Shown: positions 10,761-20,301 of the stretch, in pieces
Numbering within the stretch: position 1 is the stretch's first letter
Layout of the letters: each line of letters opens with the position of its first letter
Origin: an uncultured Clostridia bacterium
Lineage (GTDB): Bacteria; Bacillota; Clostridia; Oscillospirales; Ruminococcaceae
Length of the DNA stretch: 64,000 nt
Reading direction: 5' to 3'
Assembly: GCA_946545645.1 (NCBI GenBank)
Contig: CAMNNQ010000161.1
Span: 68,876-132,875, forward strand
The notes under the pieces: model-generated
What the model saw: only the letters and a program-made list of their open reading frames with translations
What the model was told of the DNA's origin: nothing
The model's database searches: none
Position numbers and translations under genes: made by a program

Positions 10761-11537
10761 CTAAGCATATTTGTTGATTATTAAGTGAAGCCTGTCTTTT
10801 TTAGTCGGAGATCCGACAGCCTCGAGCCTGAATTTGCCGAAACCGCGGGCAGAAAACACATCCCCTTCTGATAGCGACGTATCCGCAGCTGTACAGACAA
10901 AGTGGTTTACTTCGCAGAGGCCTGATCTGATCAAGGCAGATGCTTTTTCCCGCGAAAGCCTGACTGCCAGCGCAAGAACGCAATCCAGCCTTAGCGAAGC
11001 GACAGTACCTTCGACCGGTTCAAAGACCTGTTTGGGGATCATTGAGCTGTCAAAGCCTGAACTGACTTTAACACCTACTCTACCGATCTTTGATATTTGA
11101 GATGCGATATCCTTAACGGTATCGTAAACAAATACGACAGTCTTCCCTTCCGAAACGAGGATATCTCCGACAGTATCCCGCCTGATCCCTTGTGCCATGA
11201 GACAGCCGAGAAAATCACGATGTGTCAATCGGTCAACGATTCTGTAAGCAAAAGTGAGGGGGTGAAGAGGAAAAGCCTCGCCTTTAAGTTCACAGTATGG
11301 CGCCGAGACACCAAGTATACGCCGCTCTGCGCTTTCATATCCTCCGAAAAATACATAGTTCTCACAGCACTGAGATCTAAGCACTTTCTCGCATAGTGCC
11401 TGCTGGCGCTCATCAAGAAAGAAAGTGAATTTATTTATGTATTTTTCTTCAGCAGCACGGATCATGTCGCTTACTTTTTCTGCCAGGAGCTTATCCTCAT
11501 CGGAAAGATGCCCGAGAAAAGACAAGCCGGTTTTCAT
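10761..11537 (-). CDS. ylmH: YlmH-like RNA-binding protein (S4 domain)
   Basis: 258 residues with the YlmH layout: an N-terminal region, a central domain containing LGCLMAQGIRRDTVGDILV, and a C-terminal S4 RNA-binding domain (about residues 190-250, LRLDCVLALAVRLSREKA). YlmH homologues bind ribosome-associated RNA and have been linked to ribosome rescue and to septum placement; the role here is inferred from family and position. The start overlaps the sepF stop (ATGA), so translation is likely coupled. It lies between sepF and divIVA as in the conserved ylm cluster. Confidence 0.9.
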   Translation of the reverse strand: MKTGLSFLGHLSDEDKLLAEKVSDMIRAAEEKYINKFTFFLDERQQALCEKVLRSQCCENYVFFGGYESAERRILGVSAPYCELKGEAFPLHPLTFAYRIVDRLTHRDFLGCLMAQGIRRDTVGDILVSEGKTVVFVYDTVKDIASQISKIGRVGVKVSSGFDSSMIPKQVFEPVEGTVASLRLDCVLALAVRLSREKASALIRSGLCEVNHFVCTAADTSLSEGDVFSARGFGKFRLEAVGSPTKKDRLHLIINKYA

Positions 11538-12004
11538 CAGAAGCTATAGCCGTTATTTTCGAGCTCACTCATAAGGTCATCGCCGACGAACTGAACGTTG
11601 CTGGGGATGATAGCAAAGGTTTTCTGAGCCATCATTTTGATCTTAGCATCGTTTGCATAGGCAACGCCTGAAATGAAATCGAGGATCCTCTTGGCATCAT
11701 CGCTCTTTACGTTCTCAAGATTCAGCAGGACGGTCTTTCTTGCATTGATATCGGAACCGATCTCTGTAACCTCAGAAAACTTTTCGGGTCTGGCAAGAAC
11801 TATCTTCAGTGAACCGTCGTCTACCATCGGCTGAGGGCGCGAATAACTTGGCTGAGGTATAGGAGCTGGCTCGGGTTTTACCTGAGGCTGCGGAGCCGGA
11901 GCAACCTTTTTTCTGTTATCGTCATACACGGAATGATATTCCTCCTCCTGTTCGATTTCTTCTTCACCCAAAAAAATGTTTTTGAAACTTTGACGAAAGC
12001 CCAT
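11537..12004 (-). CDS. sepF: Cell division protein SepF
   Basis: Membrane-binding protein that tethers and aligns FtsZ filaments at the septum. From the preferred ATG at 12004 (GGAGGT 8 nt upstream) it is 155 residues: a short amphipathic N-terminus (MGFRQSFKNIFLG), a flexible Pro-rich linker (about residues 30-62), and the conserved SepF core (KTVLLNLENVKSDDAKRILDFISG). Upstream in-frame codons give no extra homology. It sits between yggS and ylmH, the classic arrangement. Confidence 0.93.
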   Translation of the reverse strand: MGFRQSFKNIFLGEEEIEQEEEYHSVYDDNRKKVAPAPQPQVKPEPAPIPQPSYSRPQPMVDDGSLKIVLARPEKFSEVTEIGSDINARKTVLLNLENVKSDDAKRILDFISGVAYANDAKIKMMAQKTFAIIPSNVQFVGDDLMSELENNGYSF

Positions 12005-12005
12005 T

Positions 12006-12725
12006 TCACAAAACCTCCAAATATTTTCTTGCTCCGAAGAGCTTGGTCCCAATTCTTATAAGATTAGAGCCGTGTTTAATCGCAAGCTCATAATCCCCGG
12101 ACATACCCATAGAAAGTGTATCGACAGACTTATGCGGATAGCTTTCTTTAAGCTCATTATAAAGCTCACGCATACGTTCAAAGACTCCTTCATCGCATCC
12201 TATGGGCGGAATAGCCATAAGGCCGCGGAGCCGGATGCTGTCAAGCTCGGATACCTGCTTGGCAAGCTCAAAAAGAGATGAACGTGATATGCCGCTTTTG
12301 CTTGTTTCGTCTCCGATATTTACTTCAATAAGTATATCCATTACTCTGCCGTTAGCAGCAGCGTGTTTGTTTATTTCGCCAGCCAGTTTCAAGCTGTCGA
12401 CAGATTGTATCATAGTGACATCATTGATAATATACTTTACCTTGTTGGTCTGCAGATGACCGATAAAATGCACCTGAGCTTTTTTATCGTAAAAATCCTT
12501 TTTTGAAAGGTATTCCTGTACTCTGTTTTCTCCGAGAAGAAGTATCCCCTGCGAGACGGCGAAATTGATCTTTTCCGGGTCAACAGTTTTAGTAACAGCC
12601 ATTATATCCACGTGTTCTGCGGGATCACGATACTTAGCAACAGCATTTTTAACATTGTATCTGATCTCTTTAAGATTTTCTGCGACCTCTTCAAATTCAG
12701 GACGCTTTATCATTTGCTGATTCAT
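12006..12725 (-). CDS. yggS: YggS/YlmE-type pyridoxal phosphate homeostasis protein
   Basis: Single-domain alanine-racemase-like fold that binds PLP and controls vitamin B6 and amino-acid balance rather than catalysing a known reaction. Diagnostic segments are MAVTKTV (the PLP-binding Lys), LLGENRVQEYL and HFIGHLQTNKVKYI. The start is uncertain: ATG 12725 (about 239 aa) or ATG 12713, four codons later; neither has a strong ribosome-binding site. The gene overlaps the end of the HlyD-like gene (stop at 12697), so coupling is likely. The open frame extends further upstream without homology and was trimmed. Confidence 0.9.
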   Translation of the reverse strand: MNQQMIKRPEFEEVAENLKEIRYNVKNAVAKYRDPAEHVDIMAVTKTVDPEKINFAVSQGILLLGENRVQEYLSKKDFYDKKAQVHFIGHLQTNKVKYIINDVTMIQSVDSLKLAGEINKHAAANGRVMDILIEVNIGDETSKSGISRSSLFELAKQVSELDSIRLRGLMAIPPIGCDEGVFERMRELYNELKESYPHKSVDTLSMGMSGDYELAIKHGSNLIRIGTKLFGARKYLEVL

Positions 12726-13914
12726 CTTCGCTTGAAACTGCCTCCAACAATATCCGGTCATACAGCAGAAGGTGTGTCTCATCGGAAACATTCTTTGAGA
12801 CAACAAAATCGGAACCTTCATATATGACTTCGATTTTCTTGAATGTTGTATCATTGCCCAGGATTACATATACACCTTTTTCTCCGTTTTTGAAGCGTAT
12901 AGCATCTCTGGGAACTTTTATTCCCTTATAGTTGTCGAAAACCAGCTCAAGAGAAAGCACTCTGGAGCTGACGATATCAGGATCGAGCCTGTTGCAGTTC
13001 ATGATAATTATTGAATGCTCCTCATCAGCGGCAGGCTTTACGGATTCAACCGTAACATTATAGATCTTTTCATCGCTGCCCAAGGCCAGTCTTACGGTAT
13101 TCCCTTCTGCAACACGCTTATCGTTGGGGATTATCCCGATGATCTTGCAGGAATAATCCTCGAACATTTTTCCTATAGCGCTGCTGCCGTTATCAGTCTT
13201 ATTTTCTCCTTTGATTATAGACTCGATATCGCTTTGATTGAGCTCATCGACCTTGGAAACATCCAGTTTCTTTTCGTATCCGTCTACATAAGATACAAAA
13301 TAGCCGGATGCGGTAGCCTCGACTTCACCGATATCCCTGGATGCTGCTGCACAGCTTTCGGCTTTTGATCTGAGCGCTGCGATCTCATCGGCATAATTCT
13401 GAGACTGCCTTGTTATGATATTATATATACAAGATTGAAGGAAGAAATCCTCCTCAGATTCAGCAAAAGCAGTTATATTTCCCTGGAGAGAAGCCGAGAT
13501 CAGTTTTTTATACTCAGCATTTATCTTGGAATTAAGTGTTTCCGGCTGAACATTCTGCGCAGTCCCAGGGTTTTGCGCTCTTTCAAGGATATCGGCAATT
13601 TTGTTGTATTTATCTGCTTTACGTTTATTGATCAGGTCCTGCTCGGAGGGATAGACCTTCGCAAGACTGTCTCCGTCAGCGACCTTACTGCCATCACTGT
13701 AAAGATATTCAAATACACCGTTCCCGGAGAAATTGACAACGCTTTCGTCTCTGATAACTACGCCTTTGAATGAAAGGTTCTCGTTAATATTGCAGAGTAC
13801 TGCTTCTTCTGTTTTATGCCTGTCATTGATACGGTAGTAGATCTGACTTCCTATCATAACCAGTATAAGAACAGACAGAAGCATTACCAGAGCCCGTGTC
13901 GTTAGAGTATTCAT
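12697..13914 (-). CDS. HlyD-family-like membrane adaptor protein
   Basis: 405 residues with one N-terminal membrane segment (about residues 8-26), then an extracytoplasmic domain with a barrel-sandwich half-motif (GVVIRDESVVNFSGNGVFEYL...GDSLAKVYPSEQD), a helical coiled region and a second barrel half (ATASGYFVSYVDGYEKKL). This fits HlyD/RND-type adaptors. No ABC or RND partner is adjacent; instead it lies between hfq and yggS-sepF, which suggests an envelope or division-linked role. The start has only a weak ribosome-binding site. The function is inferred from the fold. Confidence 0.75.
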   Translation of the reverse strand: MNTLTTRALVMLLSVLILVMIGSQIYYRINDRHKTEEAVLCNINENLSFKGVVIRDESVVNFSGNGVFEYLYSDGSKVADGDSLAKVYPSEQDLINKRKADKYNKIADILERAQNPGTAQNVQPETLNSKINAEYKKLISASLQGNITAFAESEEDFFLQSCIYNIITRQSQNYADEIAALRSKAESCAAASRDIGEVEATASGYFVSYVDGYEKKLDVSKVDELNQSDIESIIKGENKTDNGSSAIGKMFEDYSCKIIGIIPNDKRVAEGNTVRLALGSDEKIYNVTVESVKPAADEEHSIIIMNCNRLDPDIVSSRVLSLELVFDNYKGIKVPRDAIRFKNGEKGVYVILGNDTTFKKIEVIYEGSDFVVSKNVSDETHLLLYDRILLEAVSSEDESANDKAS

Positions 13915-13922
13915 ATTTTAGA

Positions 13923-14159
13923 TCAATCCTGAGAATTGGCCTCAAGGATATTGATAGGCCTTACAGGAGATATTGTCGAGATAGCGTGCTTATATACAAC
14001 ATTCTGCTTCCCTTCACAGTCAAGGATGACTATATAGCTGTCGAAGCCCTTGACATAACCTTTGAACTGATAGCCGTTCATAAGAAAAATAGTTACAGCT
14101 ACCCTTTCTTTTCTGGCCTGATTGAGGAAAACGTCCTGAAGATTGATATTTTTATTCAT
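13923..14159 (-). CDS. hfq: RNA chaperone Hfq
   Basis: A 78-residue Sm-like protein that binds small RNAs and mRNAs as a hexamer. The Sm1 region is [20 protein letters not shown], and Sm2 is [13 protein letters not shown], matching the typical (Y/F)KHAIST. ATG 14159 is used; the GTG three codons earlier abuts the AAGGA site. It follows miaA directly, the same miaA-hfq order as in many bacteria. It ends in a short hydrophilic tail. Confidence 0.96.
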   Translation of the reverse strand: MNKNINLQDVFLNQARKERVAVTIFLMNGYQFKGYVKGFDSYIVILDCEGKQNVVYKHAISTISPVRPINILEANSQD

Positions 14160-14202
14160 TTTAGACACTCCTTACTGTTTACACACTGATGCACAAACTG
14201 CA

Positions 14203-15162
14203 TCAATCTATATTATAACACATAATTCCTGATTTGGCTATAATATTTTGAACTTTTTTCAGAAAATTTTTATAATCGCCAATTTTGTCAATTTTTACCC
14301 ATTCAATTCCGTCAACTCGTCTAAACCAGGTAAGCTGTCTTTTGGCATAATGTCTTGTTTCTTGTTTGATCTTATCAACAGCATCTTCGAGAGAGGTTTC
14401 GCCGCGAAAATACGGCAGCAATTCTTTATATCCGATTGCCTGATAGGCGGTCGCGGGAGAATACTTCTGTGAAAAAGTCCTGACCTCTTCTACCAATCCG
14501 GACTCAACCATTTCATCGACTCTGCGATTTATCCGGTCATATAACAATTGTCTGTCTTCAAAACCAAGGCCGATAATACACGGAGCATAGGGAGATGCCT
14601 CTTTTCTGCTGTCGATCTTATGCTGAGAAAGAGGTTTTCCTGTCAGCTCATAGACCTCAAGAGCTCTGATAACTCTCGGAAGATTGTTCTCATGTACCGC
14701 TGAGGCAGTTTCGGGATCAACAGCAGACAATCGTTTCCAAAGAGAATGGTTCCCGAAGGAGGCTGCATATTCTCTTAGCTCATCTCTTTTCTTCTTGCTG
14801 CCGACAGTATCGTCAAAACATATATTATTGACGAGAGAACTGATATAGAGCCCTGTTCCGCCGCAGATTATAGGGAGCTTTCCGCTTGAATATATGTCAA
14901 GTATTATCCTTTTAGACATTTTAACATAATCAGCAACACTGAATTCCTGTTCCGGCTCAAGAAAATCTATCAGGTGATGTGGGATGCCCTGCATCTCATC
15001 CGGGGTCGGTTTTGCTGTAGCGATCGAAAGCCCTTTATAGATCTGCATTGAATCTGCCGATACAACTTCCCCGTTATAGATCATGGCAAGCTCGACTGCC
15101 AGCTTTGTTTTTCCTGAGGCAGTCGGCCCGGCGATTACTACTATAGGGATCTTTTCGGTCAT
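14203..15162 (-). CDS. miaA: tRNA dimethylallyltransferase MiaA
   Basis: Adds a dimethylallyl group to A37 of tRNAs reading U-starting codons; MiaB, encoded upstream in the same cluster, then methylthiolates the product. The 319-residue protein has the P-loop (IAGPTASGKTKLA, residues 9-21), the SADSMQIYKGL motif and the C-terminal KQETRHYAKRQLTWFRR segment of the family. AAGGAG precedes the ATG. It is 15 bp from mutL. Confidence 0.96.
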   Translation of the reverse strand: MTEKIPIVVIAGPTASGKTKLAVELAMIYNGEVVSADSMQIYKGLSIATAKPTPDEMQGIPHHLIDFLEPEQEFSVADYVKMSKRIILDIYSSGKLPIICGGTGLYISSLVNNICFDDTVGSKKKRDELREYAASFGNHSLWKRLSAVDPETASAVHENNLPRVIRALEVYELTGKPLSQHKIDSRKEASPYAPCIIGLGFEDRQLLYDRINRRVDEMVESGLVEEVRTFSQKYSPATAYQAIGYKELLPYFRGETSLEDAVDKIKQETRHYAKRQLTWFRRVDGIEWVKIDKIGDYKNFLKKVQNIIAKSGIMCYNID

Positions 15163-15177
15163 AAAGGGCTCCTTTGC

Positions 15178-17208
15178 TCAGACTATACGTCTGAATTGTT
15201 TTTCCAGATCTTTTTTCTTCAGTTTTATCATTATCGGTCTTCCGTGAGGGCAGTATCTTATTTCATCGTTCCCGTATACCTTATTTACAAGCGACTGAAG
15301 CTCAAGAATATCTGACTTATCATTTGCTTTAATAGCAGCTTTGCAGGCGATAGAGTGATAAAGCTCATCGAAAATCTCAAGCTGCGGGTTATGCTTACAA
15401 TCGATAAAATTCTTTGCGAGCTGTGTAACGATATCTGTAGGATTCTCATCTCCTAGGATGACAGGCAGACCTTTTACAGCAACATTAGGTGCAACATCGG
15501 GTTCTATACAGAATCCCAGGGTATTGACTTTATCAACGTTAGCCGCAAGAGCATCGAACTCATCATAAGAAAGCAGGACATATATAGGTTCCAAAAGCAT
15601 CTGTGTTTCCAACTCTTTCGGCTCGTCCTTGATCTTTTCAAAAATATAGCGTTCATGCGATGCGTGCTTATCGAACAAAAGCATCTCGTCACCGGCCTGT
15701 GCAACGATATATGTCTTGAACAGCTCGCCTATCACAATAGGTTTGACAGGTTCCTTGACACTTTCTTCGACTATTCCGGCTCTCCGTTCAAAACTGCTGT
15801 TAGAAATGTATTTGAATTCGCTTATCTGCTCGCTGATTTCCTGCGAAACCGTTTCAACATCCTGCGGAGTATCTTTCTCTTGATCGTAAGCAGCGTGATG
15901 AGCATCATATACAGGAGGTAAAGGGTCATCAATCTGCTTCTCAAGAGATTTAAGAAACAGATCTTCCCCGTTCTTGTTTTCGATCTTTACAGGCTTCCCT
16001 GCCGGCGGAACTGATACCGAAGGCTTTGATTTGCTCTCAAAAGCAGGCGGTTCCGGATGTTTGGCAGGTGCAGCCGTAGTATTTTCTGTCGGGTCCGTTC
16101 CCGTCTCATTCTCTCTGACGGTGAATTTTAGCTGCTCTCCCTGCGGTTTCGGGGGAAGATCATATAGCTCTTTATCGGTAAAATGCCTCTTTTTTTCGAG
16201 TGACATCTCGACAGGCTTATCATCTTTAAGTAACGCGTCCTTGACTGCGAAATACAAAGCCTCGTAGATCATTTTATCGTCAGAGAAGCGAACTTCGATC
16301 TTCGTCGGATGGACATTGACATCGATCTGTTCTGGCGAAGCTTCGATATTGAGCACGCAGGCCGGGAATTTACCGACCATAATATTGTTCCTGTAACCCT
16401 CTTCAAGAGCACCCGAACAGGTCTTTGCTCTTACATATCTTCCGTTTACAAAGAAATTCTGGAACTTGCGGTTAGGCTTTGCCCAAAGAGGTCGGACAAT
16501 GTAACCGGAAACTTTTATATTGTTCCAGGTCGAATCTACCGGGATAAGTGATGCTGCAAACTGCCGGCCAAACACAGAGTTGATTGCTGAATAAAGCTTA
16601 CCGTCGCCGGCGGTTATAAGCTCAGGCCTGTTGTCTCTGATGAACTTAAAGGATATCTCCGGATGAGACAGAGCCAGCTTAGTAACGAGGTCAGCAACAT
16701 AATTTCCTTCAGAAATATCCTTTTTAAGGAATTTCAGACGCGCAGGGACGTTATAGAAAATATCTCTTATCACAAAAGTTGTGCCGTCCGGGCAGCCGCT
16801 GGTCTCGTTGAGCTCTTCTTCTCCGCCTTTGATAACATAATGTGTACCGAACGTCTGATCTTTCTGCTTGGTCAGCACCTCGACTTTGGCGACAGCGCTT
16901 ATTGAAGCCAGCGCTTCGCCCCGGAATCCCAGAGTAAGTATCTTTGAAAGATCTTCTTTGGAGGATATTTTGCTGGTCGCATGGCGAAGGAAGGCCTTAT
17001 TGATCTCTCCGGCAGCTATCCCGCAGCCGTTGTCTGTGACCCTGATATAAGTTCTCCCGCCGTTTTTGATCTCAACGGTTATGACATTCGCTTCAGCATC
17101 GACAGCATTTTCCAGGAGCTCTTTTACTACAGATGCAGGTCTGTCTATGACCTCGCCTGCAGCTATAAGTTCCGATACTTCTTTGCTGAGCACTTCGATA
17201 TGTGCCAT
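15178..17208 (-). CDS. mutL: DNA mismatch repair protein MutL
   Basis: 676 residues. The N-terminal GHKL ATPase domain shows IAAGEVIDRPASVVKEL, the DNGCGI motif and GFRGEALASI. The C-terminal dimerisation domain contains DKHASHERYIFE, the metal-binding endonuclease motif of MutL from bacteria lacking MutH, and CPHGRP near the end. It should therefore nick DNA itself. A Pro/Glu-rich linker (about residues 380-470) joins the two halves. It follows mutS by 21 bp. Confidence 0.96.
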   Translation of the reverse strand: MAHIEVLSKEVSELIAAGEVIDRPASVVKELLENAVDAEANVITVEIKNGGRTYIRVTDNGCGIAAGEINKAFLRHATSKISSKEDLSKILTLGFRGEALASISAVAKVEVLTKQKDQTFGTHYVIKGGEEELNETSGCPDGTTFVIRDIFYNVPARLKFLKKDISEGNYVADLVTKLALSHPEISFKFIRDNRPELITAGDGKLYSAINSVFGRQFAASLIPVDSTWNNIKVSGYIVRPLWAKPNRKFQNFFVNGRYVRAKTCSGALEEGYRNNIMVGKFPACVLNIEASPEQIDVNVHPTKIEVRFSDDKMIYEALYFAVKDALLKDDKPVEMSLEKKRHFTDKELYDLPPKPQGEQLKFTVRENETGTDPTENTTAAPAKHPEPPAFESKSKPSVSVPPAGKPVKIENKNGEDLFLKSLEKQIDDPLPPVYDAHHAAYDQEKDTPQDVETVSQEISEQISEFKYISNSSFERRAGIVEESVKEPVKPIVIGELFKTYIVAQAGDEMLLFDKHASHERYIFEKIKDEPKELETQMLLEPIYVLLSYDEFDALAANVDKVNTLGFCIEPDVAPNVAVKGLPVILGDENPTDIVTQLAKNFIDCKHNPQLEIFDELYHSIACKAAIKANDKSDILELQSLVNKVYGNDEIRYCPHGRPIMIKLKKKDLEKQFRRIV

Positions 17209-17229
17209 ATTTCCTCCGCTCTATCCTGT

Positions 17230-19845
17230 TTACAGGTATTTGGTCAGCTCCTTGACGAATTCACGAAGCTCTGGATCAGTCATCTCATCAATATTAGTTC
17301 TCCGCAGTTTATCGGCAATGATATCCGAACCGAGTTTTTGGAAGGATATCTGATCGTCGCTTTTCTGCACAGCGGATCTTGCTTTTTTGTTTTCTTCTTC
17401 CATTTCTGTTAGGAGGAGTTTAGCTCTTGTGATTATCTTTCCGGGAAGACCGGCGAGCTTTGCAACTTCTATTCCATAGCTCTCATCAACACCGCCGGGA
17501 ACAATCTTTCTAAGAAATTTGATAGTATCCCCGCTCTTCTTGACTGCAACGGAATAGTTCCTTACTCCTTCCAGCTCATTTTCAAGAGCGATCAGCTCAT
17601 GATAATGAGTGGCAAAAAGTGTCTTGCATCCAAGAGATCTTGAAGTTGAGATGTATTCGGATACTGCTCTTGCAATACTTATCCCGTCAAAGGTAGATGT
17701 TCCTCTGCCAACTTCGTCAAGGATGACCAGACTTTGTTTTGTCGCGTGTTTAACTATGTCTGCGACCTCGCTCATTTCGACCATAAAAGTTGATTGTCCG
17801 GCAGTAAGGTCGTCGGAAGCGCCGATCCTTGTAAATATTTGGTCTACAACGGATATCTTGGCATAATCAGCAGGGACAAACGAACCTATCTGTGCCATCA
17901 GAGTAATAAGTGCGACCTGCCTCATATACGTGGATTTGCCCGACATATTAGGCCCTGTTATCACAGCCATCCTGTTTCCGGTCAGATCGAGATAGGTGTC
18001 GTTAGGAACGAAGATCTCGTCTTTCTGCATAAGCTCAACAACAGGGTGCCTGCCGTTCTTGATCTCTATAACACCGTCTATGGCAATATCCGGCTTGGAG
18101 TAGTTATACTTGATAGCAGAATGTGCAAAGGATGCGAGAACATCCAGCTCAGCGACTGCGTTAGCTGTCTCCTGGACGAGCCTGAGCTGAGTTGAGACGA
18201 ACTCACGAAGTTCAATAAAGATCTCCTGTTCAAGGTTGATGACTTTTTCGCTGGCGCCTAGAATAGTGTTTTCGGCGACCTTCAGCTCTTCCGTTATGAA
18301 TCGCTCGCAGTTTGAAAGCGTCTGCTTTCTGATATATGTATCGGGGACAAGATCGTAATAGGATTTTGTAACTTCAAGATAATATCCGAAAACGCGGTTA
18401 TATCCGATCTTCAGCGATTTGATACCTGTCTTCTCACGCTCTTTGGCTTCGATATCCTCGATTATCCCCTTACCGCCGGAGATTATGTTTCTGAGGCTGT
18501 CGAGCTGCTCATTGAAGCCCTCCTTGATAACACCGCCGTCCTTGACATTAGCCGGCGGTTCATCGACAAGAGCGTTTTCAATAAGATTTGAGATGGAATC
18601 AAGTGTTGATATTCTTCCGTTCAGCTTAGTGATAAGCTTTGATGAAAAGGCAGAGATCACTTCTTTGACAGTAGGCAGCTTCAAAGCAGTAAGAGAAAGA
18701 GATTTGAGATCGCGCGGTGTCGCGGTCTTATACATTACTCTGGTCATCAATCTCTCAAGATCGTAAACTCCTGAAAGTACATCCGTCAGCTCATCGAGCT
18801 CTATCGGTGATGAAACCAACTGTTCAACGGCATTGAGCCTGTCGATAATCCTGGTCGGATTGACAAGAGGCTGTTCAAGATATGCTTTCAGCATTCTTTT
18901 GCCCATCGAAGTTTTTGTATGGTCAAGCACCCAGATAAGCGAGCCGCGTCTCTCTTTATTGCGGAGTGTCTCTGTCAGTTCAAGATTTCTTCTGGCTGTA
19001 TATCCGATAGTCATTATCGGGTCGGAATCATGTCTTATGATATTGGAAAAGCGGCCTACAAGAGCTTTCTGAGTTTCATGGAAGTAAGCGAAAAGCCCGC
19101 ATACAGCATAAGCAGCGATGGAATCAGACTTGATATTAAGTGAATCAAGGCTTGATACAGAAAACTGAGTAGTAACGTCTTCGGTATGGATCTCAGGCGA
19201 AAAATCATTATCATCAAGGAGCTGAACAGCCGCTTTAAGTTTATGCTTGATAAACTCCCCAATTTCTTTATAAGAAAGGAACCCGTCGTTAATGAGGATC
19301 TCAACAGGTTCAAAACGAGAAAATTCGTTTATTGCAGAAGTTGCAAGTTCTTTCCCAGAGAAATCAAACAGATGGACTTCACCGGTAGAGATATCTGCAA
19401 GACACATCGACGCTTCTTTGCTTTTAGCATAGAATGAGCAAATATAGTTATTTGATGTCTCGTCCAGCATAGTGCTTTCGATAAGGGTGCCGGGAGTAAC
19501 GACTCTTATGACCTCGCGGGGAACAAGCCCCTTGCAGGTCGCAGGATCGGCGGTCTGTTCGCAGATCGCGACCATATAACCCTTATCGACAAGCCTTTTC
19601 AGATAAAGCTCACAGGCATGATAAGGCACGCCGCACATCGGCGCACGCTCCTCAAGCCCGCAATCTCTTCCTGTAAGAGTAAGTTCGAGCTCGCGGGATG
19701 CAACGATCGCGTCGTCAAAAAACATTTCATAAAAATCGCCAAGGCGATAAAAAAGGATATGCTTGCGGTATTTCATTTTAGTATCGAAATACTGCTTCAT
19801 CATCGGAGATATCTTTGAAATGTCAACATCCTTTAAAAGCAACAT
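17230..19845 (-). CDS. mutS: DNA mismatch repair protein MutS
   Basis: Recognises mismatches and recruits MutL. The 871-residue protein contains the Phe-X-Glu mismatch wedge (GDFYEMFFDDA, about residue 37), the Walker A P-loop GPNMSGKSTYMRQ and the DEVGRGTSTFDG signature, with a helix-turn-helix at the C-terminus. The length is typical of MutS1. AAGGAG lies 7 nt before the ATG. It is followed directly by mutL. Confidence 0.97.
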   Translation of the reverse strand: MLLLKDVDISKISPMMKQYFDTKMKYRKHILFYRLGDFYEMFFDDAIVASRELELTLTGRDCGLEERAPMCGVPYHACELYLKRLVDKGYMVAICEQTADPATCKGLVPREVIRVVTPGTLIESTMLDETSNNYICSFYAKSKEASMCLADISTGEVHLFDFSGKELATSAINEFSRFEPVEILINDGFLSYKEIGEFIKHKLKAAVQLLDDNDFSPEIHTEDVTTQFSVSSLDSLNIKSDSIAAYAVCGLFAYFHETQKALVGRFSNIIRHDSDPIMTIGYTARRNLELTETLRNKERRGSLIWVLDHTKTSMGKRMLKAYLEQPLVNPTRIIDRLNAVEQLVSSPIELDELTDVLSGVYDLERLMTRVMYKTATPRDLKSLSLTALKLPTVKEVISAFSSKLITKLNGRISTLDSISNLIENALVDEPPANVKDGGVIKEGFNEQLDSLRNIISGGKGIIEDIEAKEREKTGIKSLKIGYNRVFGYYLEVTKSYYDLVPDTYIRKQTLSNCERFITEELKVAENTILGASEKVINLEQEIFIELREFVSTQLRLVQETANAVAELDVLASFAHSAIKYNYSKPDIAIDGVIEIKNGRHPVVELMQKDEIFVPNDTYLDLTGNRMAVITGPNMSGKSTYMRQVALITLMAQIGSFVPADYAKISVVDQIFTRIGASDDLTAGQSTFMVEMSEVADIVKHATKQSLVILDEVGRGTSTFDGISIARAVSEYISTSRSLGCKTLFATHYHELIALENELEGVRNYSVAVKKSGDTIKFLRKIVPGGVDESYGIEVAKLAGLPGKIITRAKLLLTEMEEENKKARSAVQKSDDQISFQKLGSDIIADKLRRTNIDEMTDPELREFVKELTKYL

Positions 19846-19872
19846 TTATAAGCTCCTTCTATGAATAAGATG

Positions 19873-20283
19873 TCAATGGCAGCCTGCACAGCTCGAACAG
19901 CTTCCTGTGCAGCCGGCGGGTGCCTTGTCAGGACAGGTCATCGGGTCTTCTCCGTTAGCTGACATACCTATAATATAGTTGACCGATCCCAGCATATCGT
20001 CAAGCTCAGCTTTTGCATCGTTATATGCGATCATTGTGGGCATAGCCATGATCTCATCGTAAAGAGCCTTGATATCGTTATCGAGAGATGTCATTTTATC
20101 TGCATCCTTATTTTCCTTCTGCATTTCGTTGGAAAGATTCATTCTCAGCATATTGAATTCACCGATCTTGTTCTGAAGCTCGGTATCGGAATCAGAGGCT
20201 TTAGTTGCCGCCTGAAATCTGAGATATCTTTCGTCCTGCTGGATCGCAGCTCCGAGTGCTCTTGCTGCTTCAATAGTGTTCAT
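19873..20283 (-). CDS. YlbF/YmcA-family protein with a Cys-rich C-terminal tail
   Basis: A 136-residue, mainly helical protein of the YlbF/YmcA family. In Bacillus these form a complex with YaaT that affects mRNA maturation by RNase Y, sporulation and competence, and the complex is reported to carry iron-sulfur clusters (established knowledge of the family). The last 20 residues carry five Cys and a final His (Cys117, 125, 129, 132 and 135, His136), which looks like a metal-binding tail. It is placed between miaB and mutS with short gaps. The family call is moderately sure, the role inferred. Confidence 0.78.
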   Translation of the reverse strand: MNTIEAARALGAAIQQDERYLRFQAATKASDSDTELQNKIGEFNMLRMNLSNEMQKENKDADKMTSLDNDIKALYDEIMAMPTMIAYNDAKAELDDMLGSVNYIIGMSANGEDPMTCPDKAPAGCTGSCSSCAGCH

Positions 20284-20301
20284 AGTGTTTTCTCCAATCT
20301 A

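Noticed and set aside
10046..10764. Open frames on the plus strand opposite divIVA rich in Ala and Ser or Leu
   Set aside because: They are complements of the Ala/Glu-rich coiled coil; they have no ribosome-binding site or homology, and divIVA is clearly the real gene.
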